Notes: a model not told the origin generated them from the letters alone. 64,000 nt of DNA from Alicyclobacillus tolerans (GCF_900142255.1 NZ_FRAF01000004.1:94981-158980), one strand, 5' to 3'; shown: positions 8,893 through 18,645, counted from the stretch's first letter. A program made the numbers and translations.

Positions 8893-9687
8893 TTAAAGAT
8901 GACTCATGCTTTGCACAGTTTGAGCACAAGAGCAAGGACGGTGTTGAAGATTATCCTCCTCTATCCAACGTTCCATAAGTTTGCGAACTCGTTCGATATT
9001 TTCTGACATGGTTGTGACCACTTCTTCATGGGTCAGTGGTTGTGTAGAAATTCCTGCCGCAAAATTGGTGACAATACCAATCGATGCATAGCAAATTCCA
9101 GCTTCTTTTGCCAAAACCACTTCAGGTACACTGGTCATTCCTACAACATCTCCGCCAATTTGTGCAAAGTAGCGAATTTCAGCAGGAGTTTCAAAACGGG
9201 GTCCTTCTGTACAAACATAAGTGGAAGAAGGTATTACATCTAGATTCTCCTGTTTGGCTGTTACATCGAGAGAAGAACGTACTGTTTGACAGTATGGATC
9301 GCTCATATCGATATGTACAACCCGCCCCTCTTCATAAAAAGTAGCTGGACGCGTGCGTGTAAAATCAAGAAAATCTGTTAGCAAAACGAGTTGACCTGGC
9401 CGAAGGGTTTTACGAAGTGAGCCTACAGCCGCCGTGGCCACCGCTTTTTGGACTCCCAGCAATTGCAATAACCTAATATTTGCCCGATAGTTGACAAGAT
9501 GCGGAGGAGTTTGATGCTTTAAGCCATGACGCGGCAAGAAAGCGACACGTTTGCCTCTGATTTCTCCAATCATAGCTTGAGCATGTCCGTATTCAGTCAT
9601 CTCTTCATAAACTTGTAAGTGTTCAAGCTGTCCTGCTGTATAAACACCTGTTCCGCCGATCACGGCATAGTCTGCTGTTGGACGCAT
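8893..9687 (-). CDS. mtnP: methylthio-nucleoside phosphorylase (MTA/MTI phosphorylase family)
   Basis: This trimeric purine nucleoside phosphorylase family member splits a methylthio-nucleoside with phosphate to give methylthioribose-1-phosphate. It shows the phosphate loop IGGTGVY, the LPRHG motif and GDVVGMTSVPEVVLAKEAG. At the base-recognition loop it reads IVTNFAAGIS. Adenine-specific MTA phosphorylases carry Asp residues (TDYD) here, while Asn is typical of 6-oxopurine recognition, so methylthioinosine is the likelier substrate. This fits the MTA deaminase two genes downstream. The length is 264 aa, starting at ATG 9687 after GGAG. Confidence 0.85.
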   Translation of the reverse strand: MRPTADYAVIGGTGVYTAGQLEHLQVYEEMTEYGHAQAMIGEIRGKRVAFLPRHGLKHQTPPHLVNYRANIRLLQLLGVQKAVATAAVGSLRKTLRPGQLVLLTDFLDFTRTRPATFYEEGRVVHIDMSDPYCQTVRSSLDVTAKQENLDVIPSSTYVCTEGPRFETPAEIRYFAQIGGDVVGMTSVPEVVLAKEAGICYASIGIVTNFAAGISTQPLTHEEVVTTMSENIERVRKLMERWIEEDNLQHRPCSCAQTVQSMSHL

Positions 9688-9740
9688 CCATTTTCAACTC
9701 CAATTTCCTGATATGACGCATACTTGGAATGAGAGAACAT

Positions 9741-12575
9741 TCAACCTGTTTCTTCATCAGAAGTTGGTTGTAAAAAACGTTGTACTTCTTGATAAATCGT
9801 TTCCTCGTCAGAAATGAGCGGGTGAACTCCCGGCAAAGCGTGCAAAAATGAAGATCCATAGCGTGCAGTCAAGATACGTTTGTCATAAATGACAACGACA
9901 CCGCGATCGTCCTTTGTACGAATTAAGCGTCCGAATCCCTGGCGAAAACGAACAATGGCTTCCGGCAAGCTGTCTTCTAAAAAGGGATTAATCCCTTCTT
10001 GCTTCAATTGCTCATGACGCATTTCTGTTATTGGATGACTAGGCGGCGCAAAGGGCAATCGGATCATAGCCACCGTTGTCAACTCATCTCCTGGCAAATC
10101 GATCCCTTCCCAGAAAGACTGCGCTCCTAAGAGAACAGATCTTGGATGTGTTTTAAAAGCGCGCAGTACTTGAGTGCGATTGCCGTGTACTCCCTGTGCC
10201 AAAATATTGATGTTGGCCGCTTTTAAAGAACTCCGCATACGAGCAGCCGTCGCTTTTAGTAAAGCATGACTCGTAAAAAGTGCAAGCATGCGCCCTCCGC
10301 TTGCCATTGCCAGACGGCTTAATGCCTGACCTAGCCAATGAGCAGTTTCCTCCGGCGAAAGTTTAGACATCTCCGGTATATTACGTGGAACACAAAGACG
10401 CGCTTGTTGACCAAGATCAAACGGAGAGGGCAGTGTCGCTGTGAGCAAATCCTCTTCTTTTTCTAGTCCCAGTTGCCGTTTCGCATAATCAAACGACTGA
10501 TTGACGGTCAATGTGGCTGATGTCAGGACAATGGAATCTTTCTTCTGAAAAAGTTCTCGACATAAAATATCCGATACATCGAGAGGAGCAAAATGTAAGG
10601 AAAGAAGTGGTTTTTCACGTGTTCCATTCTTTTCTAGCCAGCAGACTTCAGTTTCAGTGAGAAGAGGTAATTTAAAAAGAAGAGCGCATTGTGCCATGAG
10701 CTGTTCAAGATAGCCTAGAGCGTCCAGCATCCGGCCACCGCGATCCGTATCTTCGTCTTCTTCCCCCCACTTTTGCCAGCTATTTTTTTCTTCCTGCAAA
10801 GACACCATTCTATTTTCTAATTGTTTTTGTAAAGAAAGAAATTCTTCCCATTCTGGAGCCCGATAAATTTTATCTGAGAGACGAAGTTCCTTACTTTCGT
10901 TTGGAATCAAATTTGAAAATAGTAAAAATATCCTTTCCATAACTTGACGCAACGATAAAATGTGTTCTTCTGCTCTTTCAATTGATGGAATGATTCTTTC
11001 AGCTTGCGGTGAATCGGTATATTTACGTCGTAAATCTTGAAGTAAAGAGTGGCGGACGCCTTCTCTGGACAAGCGATAACTCAAACCTAAAAATTGAAGC
11101 CAGTGAACCTCAGATCCTAGATGTTTGGTTGCCACATCTCGCACGTGGTGCGCTTCATCCATAATTAAATAATCGAAACTTGGCAGTACGCGATGATCGG
11201 ATTTTAAATCAGAGAAGACCAGTGAATGGTTGGTAACCACCAAGTCTGCCTGCTGGGCGCTTTGCTTAGCTTGGAAATAGTAGCAACGTTTAAAAAAAGC
11301 ACACCGTTTGCCAATACATGAATCACTCTCACTTTGAATGCGTTGCCAGGTTCCAGAACTTGCAGCTGCTACACTGAGTTCATCTTTTAATCCTCTCTCT
11401 GTCTCCACCAACCAGCTCATAAACATCATGAATGACTGAATCTCATAAGAATCGGAGGTCATCATAAGCGAAGCTGATTCTTGGCGAATTTTACGCAAAC
11501 AAGCATAATTGGTGCGTCCTTTTAAAACTGCAAGGTGTACTGGAAAAGGGAACATTTTTTTCAGAATTGGAAAATCTCTATGTTCAATCTGATCTTGTAG
11601 AGCAAGTGTATGAGTAGAAATAACCACTTTTTTTTCTGAGCTTTTGGCATATAACGCAGAGGGAACCAGATAAGCAAGCGACTTCCCTGTACCTGTTCCA
11701 GCTTCTATCATAAGATGTTGACCATTATCCAGGGCATCAGCCACCATTCGTGCCATGTCCATTTGAGCTTCTCGAGCCGCAAATTGTGAGAACATCTGTG
11801 GCAGGGGTCCTTCTGAAGAAAGAAGATGGGCCGATTTTTCCGGTAATGTTAATTCATTGTTCTCTAATAACGAATTAGAACCTTGGATTGTGTGATCTTC
11901 AGTGACTACTGCAAAACTAAGACCCTGAATCTGATCTAAGGGGCGAATGGCTTGAAAACTTTTCTCATTTTCAGCCAAAGTCCGAATTTCTTCAAAATAT
12001 GCACCTACAGTAGGAGAAATAAAAGAAGCCAATTGGCAAATTTCCGACAGCAAATTTGTAGGCCATTTTCTGGAAGCTATTTCTTGAAGCTTTATCAAGA
12101 GTTCACCCGTAGCCTTAGCATCTGCAAGTGCCCGATGTTGCTCTTCATGAGTAATATCTAACTGCTTGACGAGAGCTGCCAAACTGTATTCACTATTTTT
12201 AGGTAAAATAATGCGAGCTATAGCCAAGGAATCTAGAGAGTTCTCTAATTTGGGAGAAGATATGCCTATTCTTCTGGCATTTGCTTCTAAAAATTGAATA
12301 TCAAAACGTACATTGTGTCCTGCCACTGGAGATTGGCCTATAAAATCCAAAAAATCTGGCAATGCTTTTTCCACAGAAGGCGCGTCTATTAACATACTTT
12401 TATCGATCCCGGTCAATTCGGAAATTTGGTGCGGTACACCTTGATTCGGTTTGACCAGTGTAGAAAATTCATCAACTGCAATACCTTCTCGGAAGCGTAC
12501 GCCAGCTAATTCAATAATTTCATCTTTATCCGGGCGAAAACCAGTTGTTTCTATATCTAGGACAACCAAATCCAA
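9741..12575 (-). CDS. dinG: DinG-type ATP-dependent helicase with N-terminal DnaQ-like exonuclease domain
   Basis: The 944-aa protein fuses a DEDDh 3'-5' exonuclease (LDIETTG at residues 6-12, then HNVRFD and the final HRALADA) to an XPD-like superfamily 2 helicase. The helicase has Walker A EAGTGTGKS (about 290) and DEAH in IMDEAHH. A cysteine cluster CIGKRCAFFKRC sits in the position of the XPD/DinG iron-sulfur cluster, although only three of the usual four cysteines are obvious. The C-terminal motif VRFRQGFGRLIRTKDDRG is helicase motif VI. This matches the long Firmicutes DinG form. Translation starts at a TTG, 8 bases after AAGGAGG. Confidence 0.93.
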   Translation of the reverse strand: MDLVVLDIETTGFRPDKDEIIELAGVRFREGIAVDEFSTLVKPNQGVPHQISELTGIDKSMLIDAPSVEKALPDFLDFIGQSPVAGHNVRFDIQFLEANARRIGISSPKLENSLDSLAIARIILPKNSEYSLAALVKQLDITHEEQHRALADAKATGELLIKLQEIASRKWPTNLLSEICQLASFISPTVGAYFEEIRTLAENEKSFQAIRPLDQIQGLSFAVVTEDHTIQGSNSLLENNELTLPEKSAHLLSSEGPLPQMFSQFAAREAQMDMARMVADALDNGQHLMIEAGTGTGKSLAYLVPSALYAKSSEKKVVISTHTLALQDQIEHRDFPILKKMFPFPVHLAVLKGRTNYACLRKIRQESASLMMTSDSYEIQSFMMFMSWLVETERGLKDELSVAAASSGTWQRIQSESDSCIGKRCAFFKRCYYFQAKQSAQQADLVVTNHSLVFSDLKSDHRVLPSFDYLIMDEAHHVRDVATKHLGSEVHWLQFLGLSYRLSREGVRHSLLQDLRRKYTDSPQAERIIPSIERAEEHILSLRQVMERIFLLFSNLIPNESKELRLSDKIYRAPEWEEFLSLQKQLENRMVSLQEEKNSWQKWGEEDEDTDRGGRMLDALGYLEQLMAQCALLFKLPLLTETEVCWLEKNGTREKPLLSLHFAPLDVSDILCRELFQKKDSIVLTSATLTVNQSFDYAKRQLGLEKEEDLLTATLPSPFDLGQQARLCVPRNIPEMSKLSPEETAHWLGQALSRLAMASGGRMLALFTSHALLKATAARMRSSLKAANINILAQGVHGNRTQVLRAFKTHPRSVLLGAQSFWEGIDLPGDELTTVAMIRLPFAPPSHPITEMRHEQLKQEGINPFLEDSLPEAIVRFRQGFGRLIRTKDDRGVVVIYDKRILTARYGSSFLHALPGVHPLISDEETIYQEVQRFLQPTSDEETG

Positions 12576-12588
12576 AAGTTTGTCCTCC

Positions 12589-13395
12589 TTAATGGACGCT
12601 ATGTTGAGTATTGTACCATTTGTGCAAATAAACGTGCATGTGAGCGATTGGATGCTCTGGCTGAAGATAGAGCACTCTATGGCAATATTTTAAACCTTCT
12701 AAAGGACGCTGTAATCGGAATGCTAAAAAACTCCCTAATAAAGCTAAATATTCATGGTATGGAAATTGCTTAAGTGCTGCACGCACAATTTCCATTGCTC
12801 GTATATCATTGCCGCATTTGCAAAAAGTATAGGCAAGGAGTAATAGTGTATCAGCATCAGGTGGCGTGAGCCTAGCATAGCGGAAAAACACAAACAGTGC
12901 TTCGCGATATTTTTTTTCCGTTAGCAAACAGAGCCCTAATACTTTCCAGACTCCCCCATCCATAGGTTTATATTTAAGATATTGTCGCAAAGCCACAATC
13001 GCAGCTAAGTAATGATTTTGTTGAAGAGCTAATTCTGCTGATAATTGCCAAATGGAAGCTCGATATTTTGGGTTGGAAAAGGAAATTATTTCTTCTAAAT
13101 AGATTTGCGCTTCGTCCAAATCATTTAGATAAATACAGCAAGATGTCAATAGACAATAGATGTCAGGGTGAGGATAGATGTTCGTGATTTTTTGAAAAAT
13201 TTCCTTGGCCGATGTATAGAGTTGTAACTCATAATAAGCGCAAGCTTTTTGCAGTAAATCATGAGTAGGATTAGTTAATTGTGGATGTTGAATGGATATG
13301 GATTGAGTTTGCGCGAATTCAGACAAGCGTTTACTGTATACTTGCTGTTTGCCTGTCCTAAAGAGCTTTTTTGAAGAAGAACTTGGATGTGACAC
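12589..13395 (-). CDS. tetratricopeptide-repeat protein
   Basis: A soluble protein of 268 aa built of helical pairs with TPR spacing, for example ACAYYELQLYTSAKEIFQKI, LAAIVALRQYLKY, and FVFFRYARLTPPDADTLLLLAY. The N-terminal 40 residues are Ser/Lys-rich and probably unstructured. No catalytic domain is seen, so it is likely a protein-interaction scaffold; partner unknown. The GTG at 13395 is chosen because GGAGG lies 8 bases upstream; the GTG at 13404 is too close to that site. It lies between birA and dinG, with only 13 bases before dinG. Confidence 0.7.
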   Translation of the reverse strand: MSHPSSSSKKLFRTGKQQVYSKRLSEFAQTQSISIQHPQLTNPTHDLLQKACAYYELQLYTSAKEIFQKITNIYPHPDIYCLLTSCCIYLNDLDEAQIYLEEIISFSNPKYRASIWQLSAELALQQNHYLAAIVALRQYLKYKPMDGGVWKVLGLCLLTEKKYREALFVFFRYARLTPPDADTLLLLAYTFCKCGNDIRAMEIVRAALKQFPYHEYLALLGSFLAFRLQRPLEGLKYCHRVLYLQPEHPIAHMHVYLHKWYNTQHSVH

Positions 13396-13446
13396 GCTCC
13401 TCACCTCCGTCGTTCTTGTTTAAACACAGGATGGTGCGACAGCGTT

Positions 13447-13499
13447 CTCCCTATGCCCGGCAAGTGCAGGCAATCCATGCAGTAAGATAGCATAGGGAG
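13447..13499. other. long inverted repeat between birA and TPR gene
   Basis: A perfect 10-bp inverted repeat (CTCCCTATGC at 13447-13456, GCATAGGGAG at 13490-13499) encloses 33 bases. There is no T tract in either direction, so it is not a standard terminator. It may be an RNA processing or protein-binding structure. Confidence 0.4.
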
Positions 13500-13528
13500 C
13501 GGCAAAAAGGCTCATCAGAGGTTGTGAC

Positions 13529-14545
13529 TTAGTAACAAATGGTTTCTGAAGCAACAATTTCTCCAGATGGAACTCGAATTTCTTGACCGTTGTCCATTTT
13601 CATCAACAGAACACCATTTCTGTCTATCGATAGACACAATCCGCGCTTGCGTTCTGTACCCAGCTGCACTTCAATCCAATCTCCCAGATGTGCACAAAGG
13701 CTTAACCATTCTTCTTGAACTTTGGCAAAACCACCTCCATTTTCCACCAGTTCAGTATACATTGGATTGAATTCGTTCAGAATGGCCCCCATCACTTCAG
13801 CCCGTGAAAAACGTTGACCAGTTTCCATCTGTAAGGATGATGCTTTGTTTCTCAGTTCTGGCAAAATATCATTTTCAGTGAGATTGACGTTCATGCCTAT
13901 ACCAAGAATAACCGAATGCACATTTTCTCCGTCAGCTCGAATTTCAGCCAAGATACCGCAAATTTTTTTCTGATGGAGCAGAATGTCATTGGGCCATTTG
14001 ATACGTGCCGGTAAACCAAAAGTATGTTCAAGCGCTCTCGCAGTAGCAACTCCTGCTAATAGTGTAATTTCGCCTGCTCTATGCAGTGGCAAAGGTCGCG
14101 TTAAAAGAAGTGACATCCAGAGGCCGCCAAATGGAGAAATCCAGGACCTTCCTCTTCTCCCCCGGCCACCGCTTTGTTCGTCAGCAGTAACTGCAGTACC
14201 ATGGGGAGCTCCTTGGCTTAGTAATTCTGAAGCGATTGTGTTGGTGGAATGGACTCGGCTTCTGTGCGTCACTTGACGGCCTAAGGTCGTAGAATTTTTT
14301 AAATAGCGAACGACGACAGGCTGCAAAGGACAGTCAGGTATTTCTTTCAATGTATACCCACGTCTTGGAGCAGCATCAAATTGAAATCCTATTTCCGTTA
14401 AATATTCCATGTGTTTCCATATAGCGGTACGTGAGATACCGATCTCTCGCGAGAGTTGTTCTCCAGAAAGGGGTTCTCCTAGATGCTCAATAAACAGTTC
14501 GGCTAAATGTAGGCGGATATTCTCAGTATCACTTCTCCAAGTCAC
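13529..14545 (-). CDS. birA: bifunctional biotin ligase/biotin operon repressor BirA
   Basis: BirA attaches biotin to carboxylases and represses biotin genes when biotin is plentiful. An N-terminal helix-turn-helix (LSREIGISRTAIWKHMEYL) precedes the ligase domain with the biotinyl-AMP loop GRGRRGRSW and KWPNDILLHQKKICGILAE. The C-terminal SH3-like domain is present. A GTG at 14545 is chosen as start because GGAGG lies 6 bases upstream; the ORF extends to 14578 without a ribosome site. It overlaps the end of cca by 17 bases. The cca-birA order is typical of Bacillus. Confidence 0.93.
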   Translation of the reverse strand: MTWRSDTENIRLHLAELFIEHLGEPLSGEQLSREIGISRTAIWKHMEYLTEIGFQFDAAPRRGYTLKEIPDCPLQPVVVRYLKNSTTLGRQVTHRSRVHSTNTIASELLSQGAPHGTAVTADEQSGGRGRRGRSWISPFGGLWMSLLLTRPLPLHRAGEITLLAGVATARALEHTFGLPARIKWPNDILLHQKKICGILAEIRADGENVHSVILGIGMNVNLTENDILPELRNKASSLQMETGQRFSRAEVMGAILNEFNPMYTELVENGGGFAKVQEEWLSLCAHLGDWIEVQLGTERKRGLCLSIDRNGVLLMKMDNGQEIRVPSGEIVASETICY

Positions 14546-15833
14546 TGTTTTCCTCCATCTGCTTTTTAAGCCAATCAAGAATTATCGGTTTTTTATTGTC
14601 AACACGGCCTTCTATGACAGCATTTTGAGCCATAAATAAAGCTTGTCCAATAAGTGGGCCTGATAGAGCTAGATGTAAGGCTATGTCGCTGCCTCGAACA
14701 GCCAAATCTCGAATATGCTCTATGGGAAGCGTCTTTAGATGGGTTTGATATTTTTTGAATAATGGATGAACCGGCAAGTCTTTTTGCATAGCCAGAAGGG
14801 CTAGCAACATATGGGCATCCTTATGGCTTTTTTCTTTGATGATCAGTTTTTTAGCCAATAAAGGAATAAAGAGATCAACGGAGAGCGGAAGCAGTTCTTT
14901 CAATAACTCCAATCGTTCCATCCAACTTGTCAACCAATGTTTAGATTTTCCAAGGCTTCTTTGCAAATTTTGCAATGATTCCAAACTTGGTTTGGTTTTC
15001 GTTGCAGAATAAGCACGTAGGAGCCAAAGTCCAATCGCAATTTCTTGACATTCTTTTGCAGTAAAAGACTGTAATACTTGCAGCCAATTGTGCTCATCAT
15101 GCTCTCTTGTTGCTATCATGCCATCTGCTAGTATAGACAAACCTGGATAAAGTGGATGACGTAACCAGAGTCCAGCACCAAGCTTAGGAGCCCAGGCGGT
15201 CCAATCACATTTGGCAAAGCGTAATAACTCTTGGTTCATCCGCTCTCGTGATAAGCACGAGGTCATGTGGGCGTTTTGACACATAGCTTGCCAAGTCATG
15301 GATTCTATTTCCAAGTCATAATCAGCCGCTAGACGAAAAGCTCGCAGATGACGCAAGGCGTCTTCTGCTAAACGTTGTTGCGGATTGCCTACCGTACGAA
15401 GGATCTTATTTTGAATGTCTATTCTACCATCGAACGGGTCAAACAACCTTCCGTTGCGATATAAAGCAATGGAGTTTATTGTATAATCCCGTCGGCTTAA
15501 GTCTTCATAAAGCGATTTTGTATATTCCACTAGTTCAGGATGTCTTCCATTGTTATAATGCTTTTCTTTCCGATAGGACGTAACCTCGCAAATTTCACCT
15601 GCTTCAATTACTGTAATGGTTCCATGACGCAATCCGGTAGGAATTGTATGTGAAAAAATTTTCTGCACTTGTTCGGGACGTGCGGAAGTTGCCACGTCCC
15701 AATCATTGATATTCCGGCCAAATAAATAATCGCGAATAGCACCGCCAACAATGACTGCCTCGTATCCAGCATCTTCTATACGTTTAAGAATGGAAAGAAT
15801 CGATGGCGGTACAAAAGAATGAACGTCAATCAC
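14529..15833 (-). CDS. cca: CCA-adding tRNA nucleotidyltransferase
   Basis: This class II nucleotidyltransferase adds or repairs the CCA end of tRNAs. The N-terminal catalytic motif VGGAIRDYLFGRNINDWDVA has the GG and DxD residues, followed by RRDYTINSIAL and the RRxA-like body ALRHLRAFRLA (about residues 160-172). The 434-aa length is slightly above the Bacillus enzyme. There is no HD domain, as in Gram-positive enzymes. It overlaps bshA upstream by 4 bases and birA downstream. Confidence 0.93.
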   Translation of the reverse strand: MIDVHSFVPPSILSILKRIEDAGYEAVIVGGAIRDYLFGRNINDWDVATSARPEQVQKIFSHTIPTGLRHGTITVIEAGEICEVTSYRKEKHYNNGRHPELVEYTKSLYEDLSRRDYTINSIALYRNGRLFDPFDGRIDIQNKILRTVGNPQQRLAEDALRHLRAFRLAADYDLEIESMTWQAMCQNAHMTSCLSRERMNQELLRFAKCDWTAWAPKLGAGLWLRHPLYPGLSILADGMIATREHDEHNWLQVLQSFTAKECQEIAIGLWLLRAYSATKTKPSLESLQNLQRSLGKSKHWLTSWMERLELLKELLPLSVDLFIPLLAKKLIIKEKSHKDAHMLLALLAMQKDLPVHPLFKKYQTHLKTLPIEHIRDLAVRGSDIALHLALSGPLIGQALFMAQNAVIEGRVDNKKPIILDWLKKQMEENSDLEK

Positions 15834-16960
15834 CGGCTTGCATCCTCAATGAGTCGTTGGTAAATTCGTTCATAATGAGCTACTTGCTCTGCAACATTGA
15901 ACTGTGTTTCGGCAGTTTTTCTGGCACCAACGGATAACCGATGATATAAATTTTCGTCTGAAAAGAGGCGCAAGACAGCATTAGCCATTCCGTCGACATC
16001 GCCAATGGGAAACAAAAATCCAGTTTCATTGGGTTTCACCACTTCAGGAATGCCCCCTGCGATGGAACCGACGACCGGAACTCCGCAAGCCATACTCTCC
16101 AGAGCAACCAGTCCGAAACTCTCTTTTTCTGATGGCAACAGGAATACGTCAGCTGCAGCAAAAAGCGAGGCTACTTCATCTTGTTTGCCCAGAAAGTTGA
16201 CTTTTTCCTGTAGACCAAGTTGACGAACCAAATCTCTTGCTGCTGTAAGTTCTGGCCCTTCACCAACTAAAATAAGTCGACTATCGACTTGTTGAAGAAC
16301 CTTTTGAAAGACGAGAATGACATCCGGTACTCGCTTAATTTTACGAAAGTTAGAAACGTGCATGAGCACACGCTCTCCAGGTCTGGCGAGACAGGCGCGC
16401 GTTTGTCGTTCACTTTGCGGACGGAAGATATCCGGATCGACAAAATTATATATACATTCGATTTCCTTTTCCGTGCCAAACAGACTACGCGTTTCCTCAA
16501 TTAAACTGTGAGAGACGGCGGTTACAGCATCGCTGCGCTCAATACCAAGACGCATGACATTTTTGAGACTGCGATCTTGCGCGAGAACGGTCACGTCTGT
16601 TCCATGGAGCGTGGTTACTGTGCGCACTTTATTCTCTCCAAGCATCTCTTTGGCAAGAAAAGCGCAGACAGCAAAAGGCAAGGCGTAATGAGCGTGTAAA
16701 ATATCGAGATGGTATTCGGCAACAACATCGGCCATCTTGGCAGCCAATGAGAAATCATATGGGGGTGTCCGCAAAACCGGGTACGATACAGTTTCTACTT
16801 CGTGAATATATAGGTTGTTACGAAATTCACCCAAACGAAAAGGAACGTCAGATACGATAAAATGAACTTCATGGCCTCTGGTGGCTAATGCTTTGCCCAG
16901 TTCTGTAGCCACGGCTCCTGACCCGCCAACTGTAGCATAACAACTGATACCAATGCGCAT
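15830..16960 (-). CDS. bshA: N-acetyl-alpha-D-glucosaminyl L-malate synthase BshA
   Basis: BshA is the GT4 glycosyltransferase that makes GlcNAc-malate from UDP-GlcNAc and malate, the first step of bacillithiol synthesis. The start MRIGISCYATVGGSGAVATELG is the BshA signature. The C-terminal GT-B domain has LPSEKESFGLVALE and ACGVPVVGS with the nucleotide-sugar Glu. ATG 16960 is preceded by AAAGGAGG at 8 bases; a longer frame to 16999 lacks support. Neighbours cca and dapB match the Bacillus ypj operon, but bshB1 and mgsA, normally between bshA and dapB, are absent here. Confidence 0.9.
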   Translation of the reverse strand: MRIGISCYATVGGSGAVATELGKALATRGHEVHFIVSDVPFRLGEFRNNLYIHEVETVSYPVLRTPPYDFSLAAKMADVVAEYHLDILHAHYALPFAVCAFLAKEMLGENKVRTVTTLHGTDVTVLAQDRSLKNVMRLGIERSDAVTAVSHSLIEETRSLFGTEKEIECIYNFVDPDIFRPQSERQTRACLARPGERVLMHVSNFRKIKRVPDVILVFQKVLQQVDSRLILVGEGPELTAARDLVRQLGLQEKVNFLGKQDEVASLFAAADVFLLPSEKESFGLVALESMACGVPVVGSIAGGIPEVVKPNETGFLFPIGDVDGMANAVLRLFSDENLYHRLSVGARKTAETQFNVAEQVAHYERIYQRLIEDASR

Positions 16961-17020
16961 GGCTGTGGCCTCCTTTCTGTGTGAATGTCGTAGAGCCATA
17001 CTCTCTCAAACGCTTCTCTG

Positions 17021-17797
17021 TCAAAAAAGTACATGTTCCAATCCATAAACCATACCTTTTAATTCTTTTACAGCCACACAAGCCTCGAGAATACCTGGCA
17101 TAAAACTATCCCTGGACAGGGAGTCGTGACGGATAGTTAATAACTCTCCTACTCCGCCACACAGTACTTCCTGATGAGCGACAAGGCCCGGTAAGCGCAC
17201 ACTATGTATAGGTATACCAGCGACCATCATGCCACGACTTTGTAATGGCGGTTCAATCCGTTCAGATGGAAGGGCTTCGTCTGAAATCATTTCTGCTGTT
17301 CTGCGCGCAGTACCAGAAGGTGCGTCTTTTTTACCAGCATGATGGTATTCCACAATCTCGATATGTTGGAAAAAGCGAGCGGCTTCTTTGGCAAATCGCA
17401 TCATCAGCAAAGCTCCCACTGAAAAATTCGGGCAAGCCAGACCGCCAATATCTTTTTCGCGACATGCTTGATCCCAAGCCTCCACTTGTTCCATATTGTA
17501 ACCTGTAGCTCCGACAACAGGTGAAACTCCCTCACTAATAGCGATATCTACATGCTTTTTGACACTTTCAGCGTCTGTCAAATCGAGCCATACATCAGGC
17601 TCTGTCTGTTTTAAGAGCGATTGGACCTGACTCTCCACTACCACTTCTCGACCTTTTTCTATTGGCAAATTCTTAGGAGTATGTCGAACGAGACAACCAA
17701 CCAATTGCAATCGCTCATCAGATTGAATAGCGGTTAAGGCAGCTTGTCCCATTTTTCCTGCAGCGCCCGCAACCACTACACGAATGGGTTTTGTCAT
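17021..17797 (-). CDS. dapB: 4-hydroxy-tetrahydrodipicolinate reductase
   Basis: DapB reduces 4-hydroxy-tetrahydrodipicolinate in the lysine/diaminopimelate pathway, which also feeds dipicolinic acid of spores. The N-terminal Rossmann motif is VAGAAGKMGQAAL. The substrate-binding signature EYHHAGKKDAPSGTA contains the catalytic His and Lys. The length of 258 aa is normal. It sits between a TPR gene and bshA with gaps of about 55-60 bases. Confidence 0.95.
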   Translation of the reverse strand: MTKPIRVVVAGAAGKMGQAALTAIQSDERLQLVGCLVRHTPKNLPIEKGREVVVESQVQSLLKQTEPDVWLDLTDAESVKKHVDIAISEGVSPVVGATGYNMEQVEAWDQACREKDIGGLACPNFSVGALLMMRFAKEAARFFQHIEIVEYHHAGKKDAPSGTARRTAEMISDEALPSERIEPPLQSRGMMVAGIPIHSVRLPGLVAHQEVLCGGVGELLTIRHDSLSRDSFMPGILEACVAVKELKGMVYGLEHVLF

Positions 17798-17851
17798 CCA
17801 TCAGAACTCCTTTCTTCTTTTCTTAGCTTGTCCAGCACAGGAAGTCTAGTT

Positions 17852-18253
17852 CTACGACTCCCTGCGTAAAAGATGTTGCAAATACTCATAGCCATGAAAT
17901 GCTTCTACATTAAACGGATCGCGAAGACAAGCTTCGGCAAAATCTTTTGCCGCTTGTAGCTTGTTTCCATTTGAAAGCGCCCGATAGGCATTTTGTACAA
18001 GAATGGATGCGACAATTTCTTGCAGATTTTGTGCATACAATTCACAATCCGGCGCTAATTCCACGCTTATCTGCGCGAGTTGCAACGCCTTTTGATAGGC
18101 CTGATTGCGATGCATAGTCACAGAAGCGTGAAAATAATATTCTGGATTACTAGGATCGCAAAGAATTGCCTGAAGAAAAGATTGTTCCGCCCGATAAAAA
18201 TTTTGTTCATAGAGATAGGCGTATCCTTCTTGCAAATAGTCCTCGCCGTTCAC
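17852..18253 (-). CDS. short tetratricopeptide-repeat protein
   Basis: A soluble protein of 133 aa with about three TPR units (GYAYLYEQNFYRAEQSFLQA, EYYFHASVTMHRNQAYQKAL, AYRALSNGNKLQAAKDFAEA). The function is unknown. The GTG at 18253 is chosen because GGAGGGGA lies about 6 bases upstream and avoids the overlap with the MazG-like gene that a longer frame to 18346 would create. It lies between the MazG-like gene and dapB. Confidence 0.65.
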   Translation of the reverse strand: MNGEDYLQEGYAYLYEQNFYRAEQSFLQAILCDPSNPEYYFHASVTMHRNQAYQKALQLAQISVELAPDCELYAQNLQEIVASILVQNAYRALSNGNKLQAAKDFAEACLRDPFNVEAFHGYEYLQHLLRRES

Positions 18254-18315
18254 AGCGACTCCCCTCCACCAGCAACATATGCCGACGGAAATGAACATCG
18301 CTTGTACGTCTATCC

Positions 18316-18645
18316 CTATGCCTCTTTCCCATTTTTGCGCGTCCAACGATTGGCATCGCGAGTTTCAAATTTCTCCATGACGGCGACAAAAGCCTCTTCC
18401 AGCGAGATATTCAGTCGATTAGCGAGACAAGTTAAGACAAACAATATATCCCCTATCTCTAAAGCAATACTACCTTCAGGTTCACTCGATTTTTTGGGTT
18501 TCTCTCCATAGACATGGTTTATCTCGCGAGCAAGTTCCCCCAATTCTTCCGTCAACCTGACAACCAACGTCATCGGCTGAAAATAACCTTCCTTGAATTG
18601 AGAAATATAGTCGTCTACTCGTTTGGCAACAGCGGCAAGTTCCAT
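18316..18645 (-). CDS. MazG-like nucleotide pyrophosphohydrolase (YpjD type)
   Basis: A small all-helical protein of 109 aa. The motif LTEELGELAREI (ExxE-like) and the later EIGDILFVLTCLAN (ExxD) form the Mg-binding site of MazG/dUTPase-like pyrophosphatases, which hydrolyse noncanonical NTPs to NMPs. ATG 18645 follows GGAGAAGG by 7 bases. It heads the long minus-strand run that includes dapB, bshA and cca, as ypjD does in Bacillus. Confidence 0.85.
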   Translation of the reverse strand: MELAAVAKRVDDYISQFKEGYFQPMTLVVRLTEELGELAREINHVYGEKPKKSSEPEGSIALEIGDILFVLTCLANRLNISLEEAFVAVMEKFETRDANRWTRKNGKEA

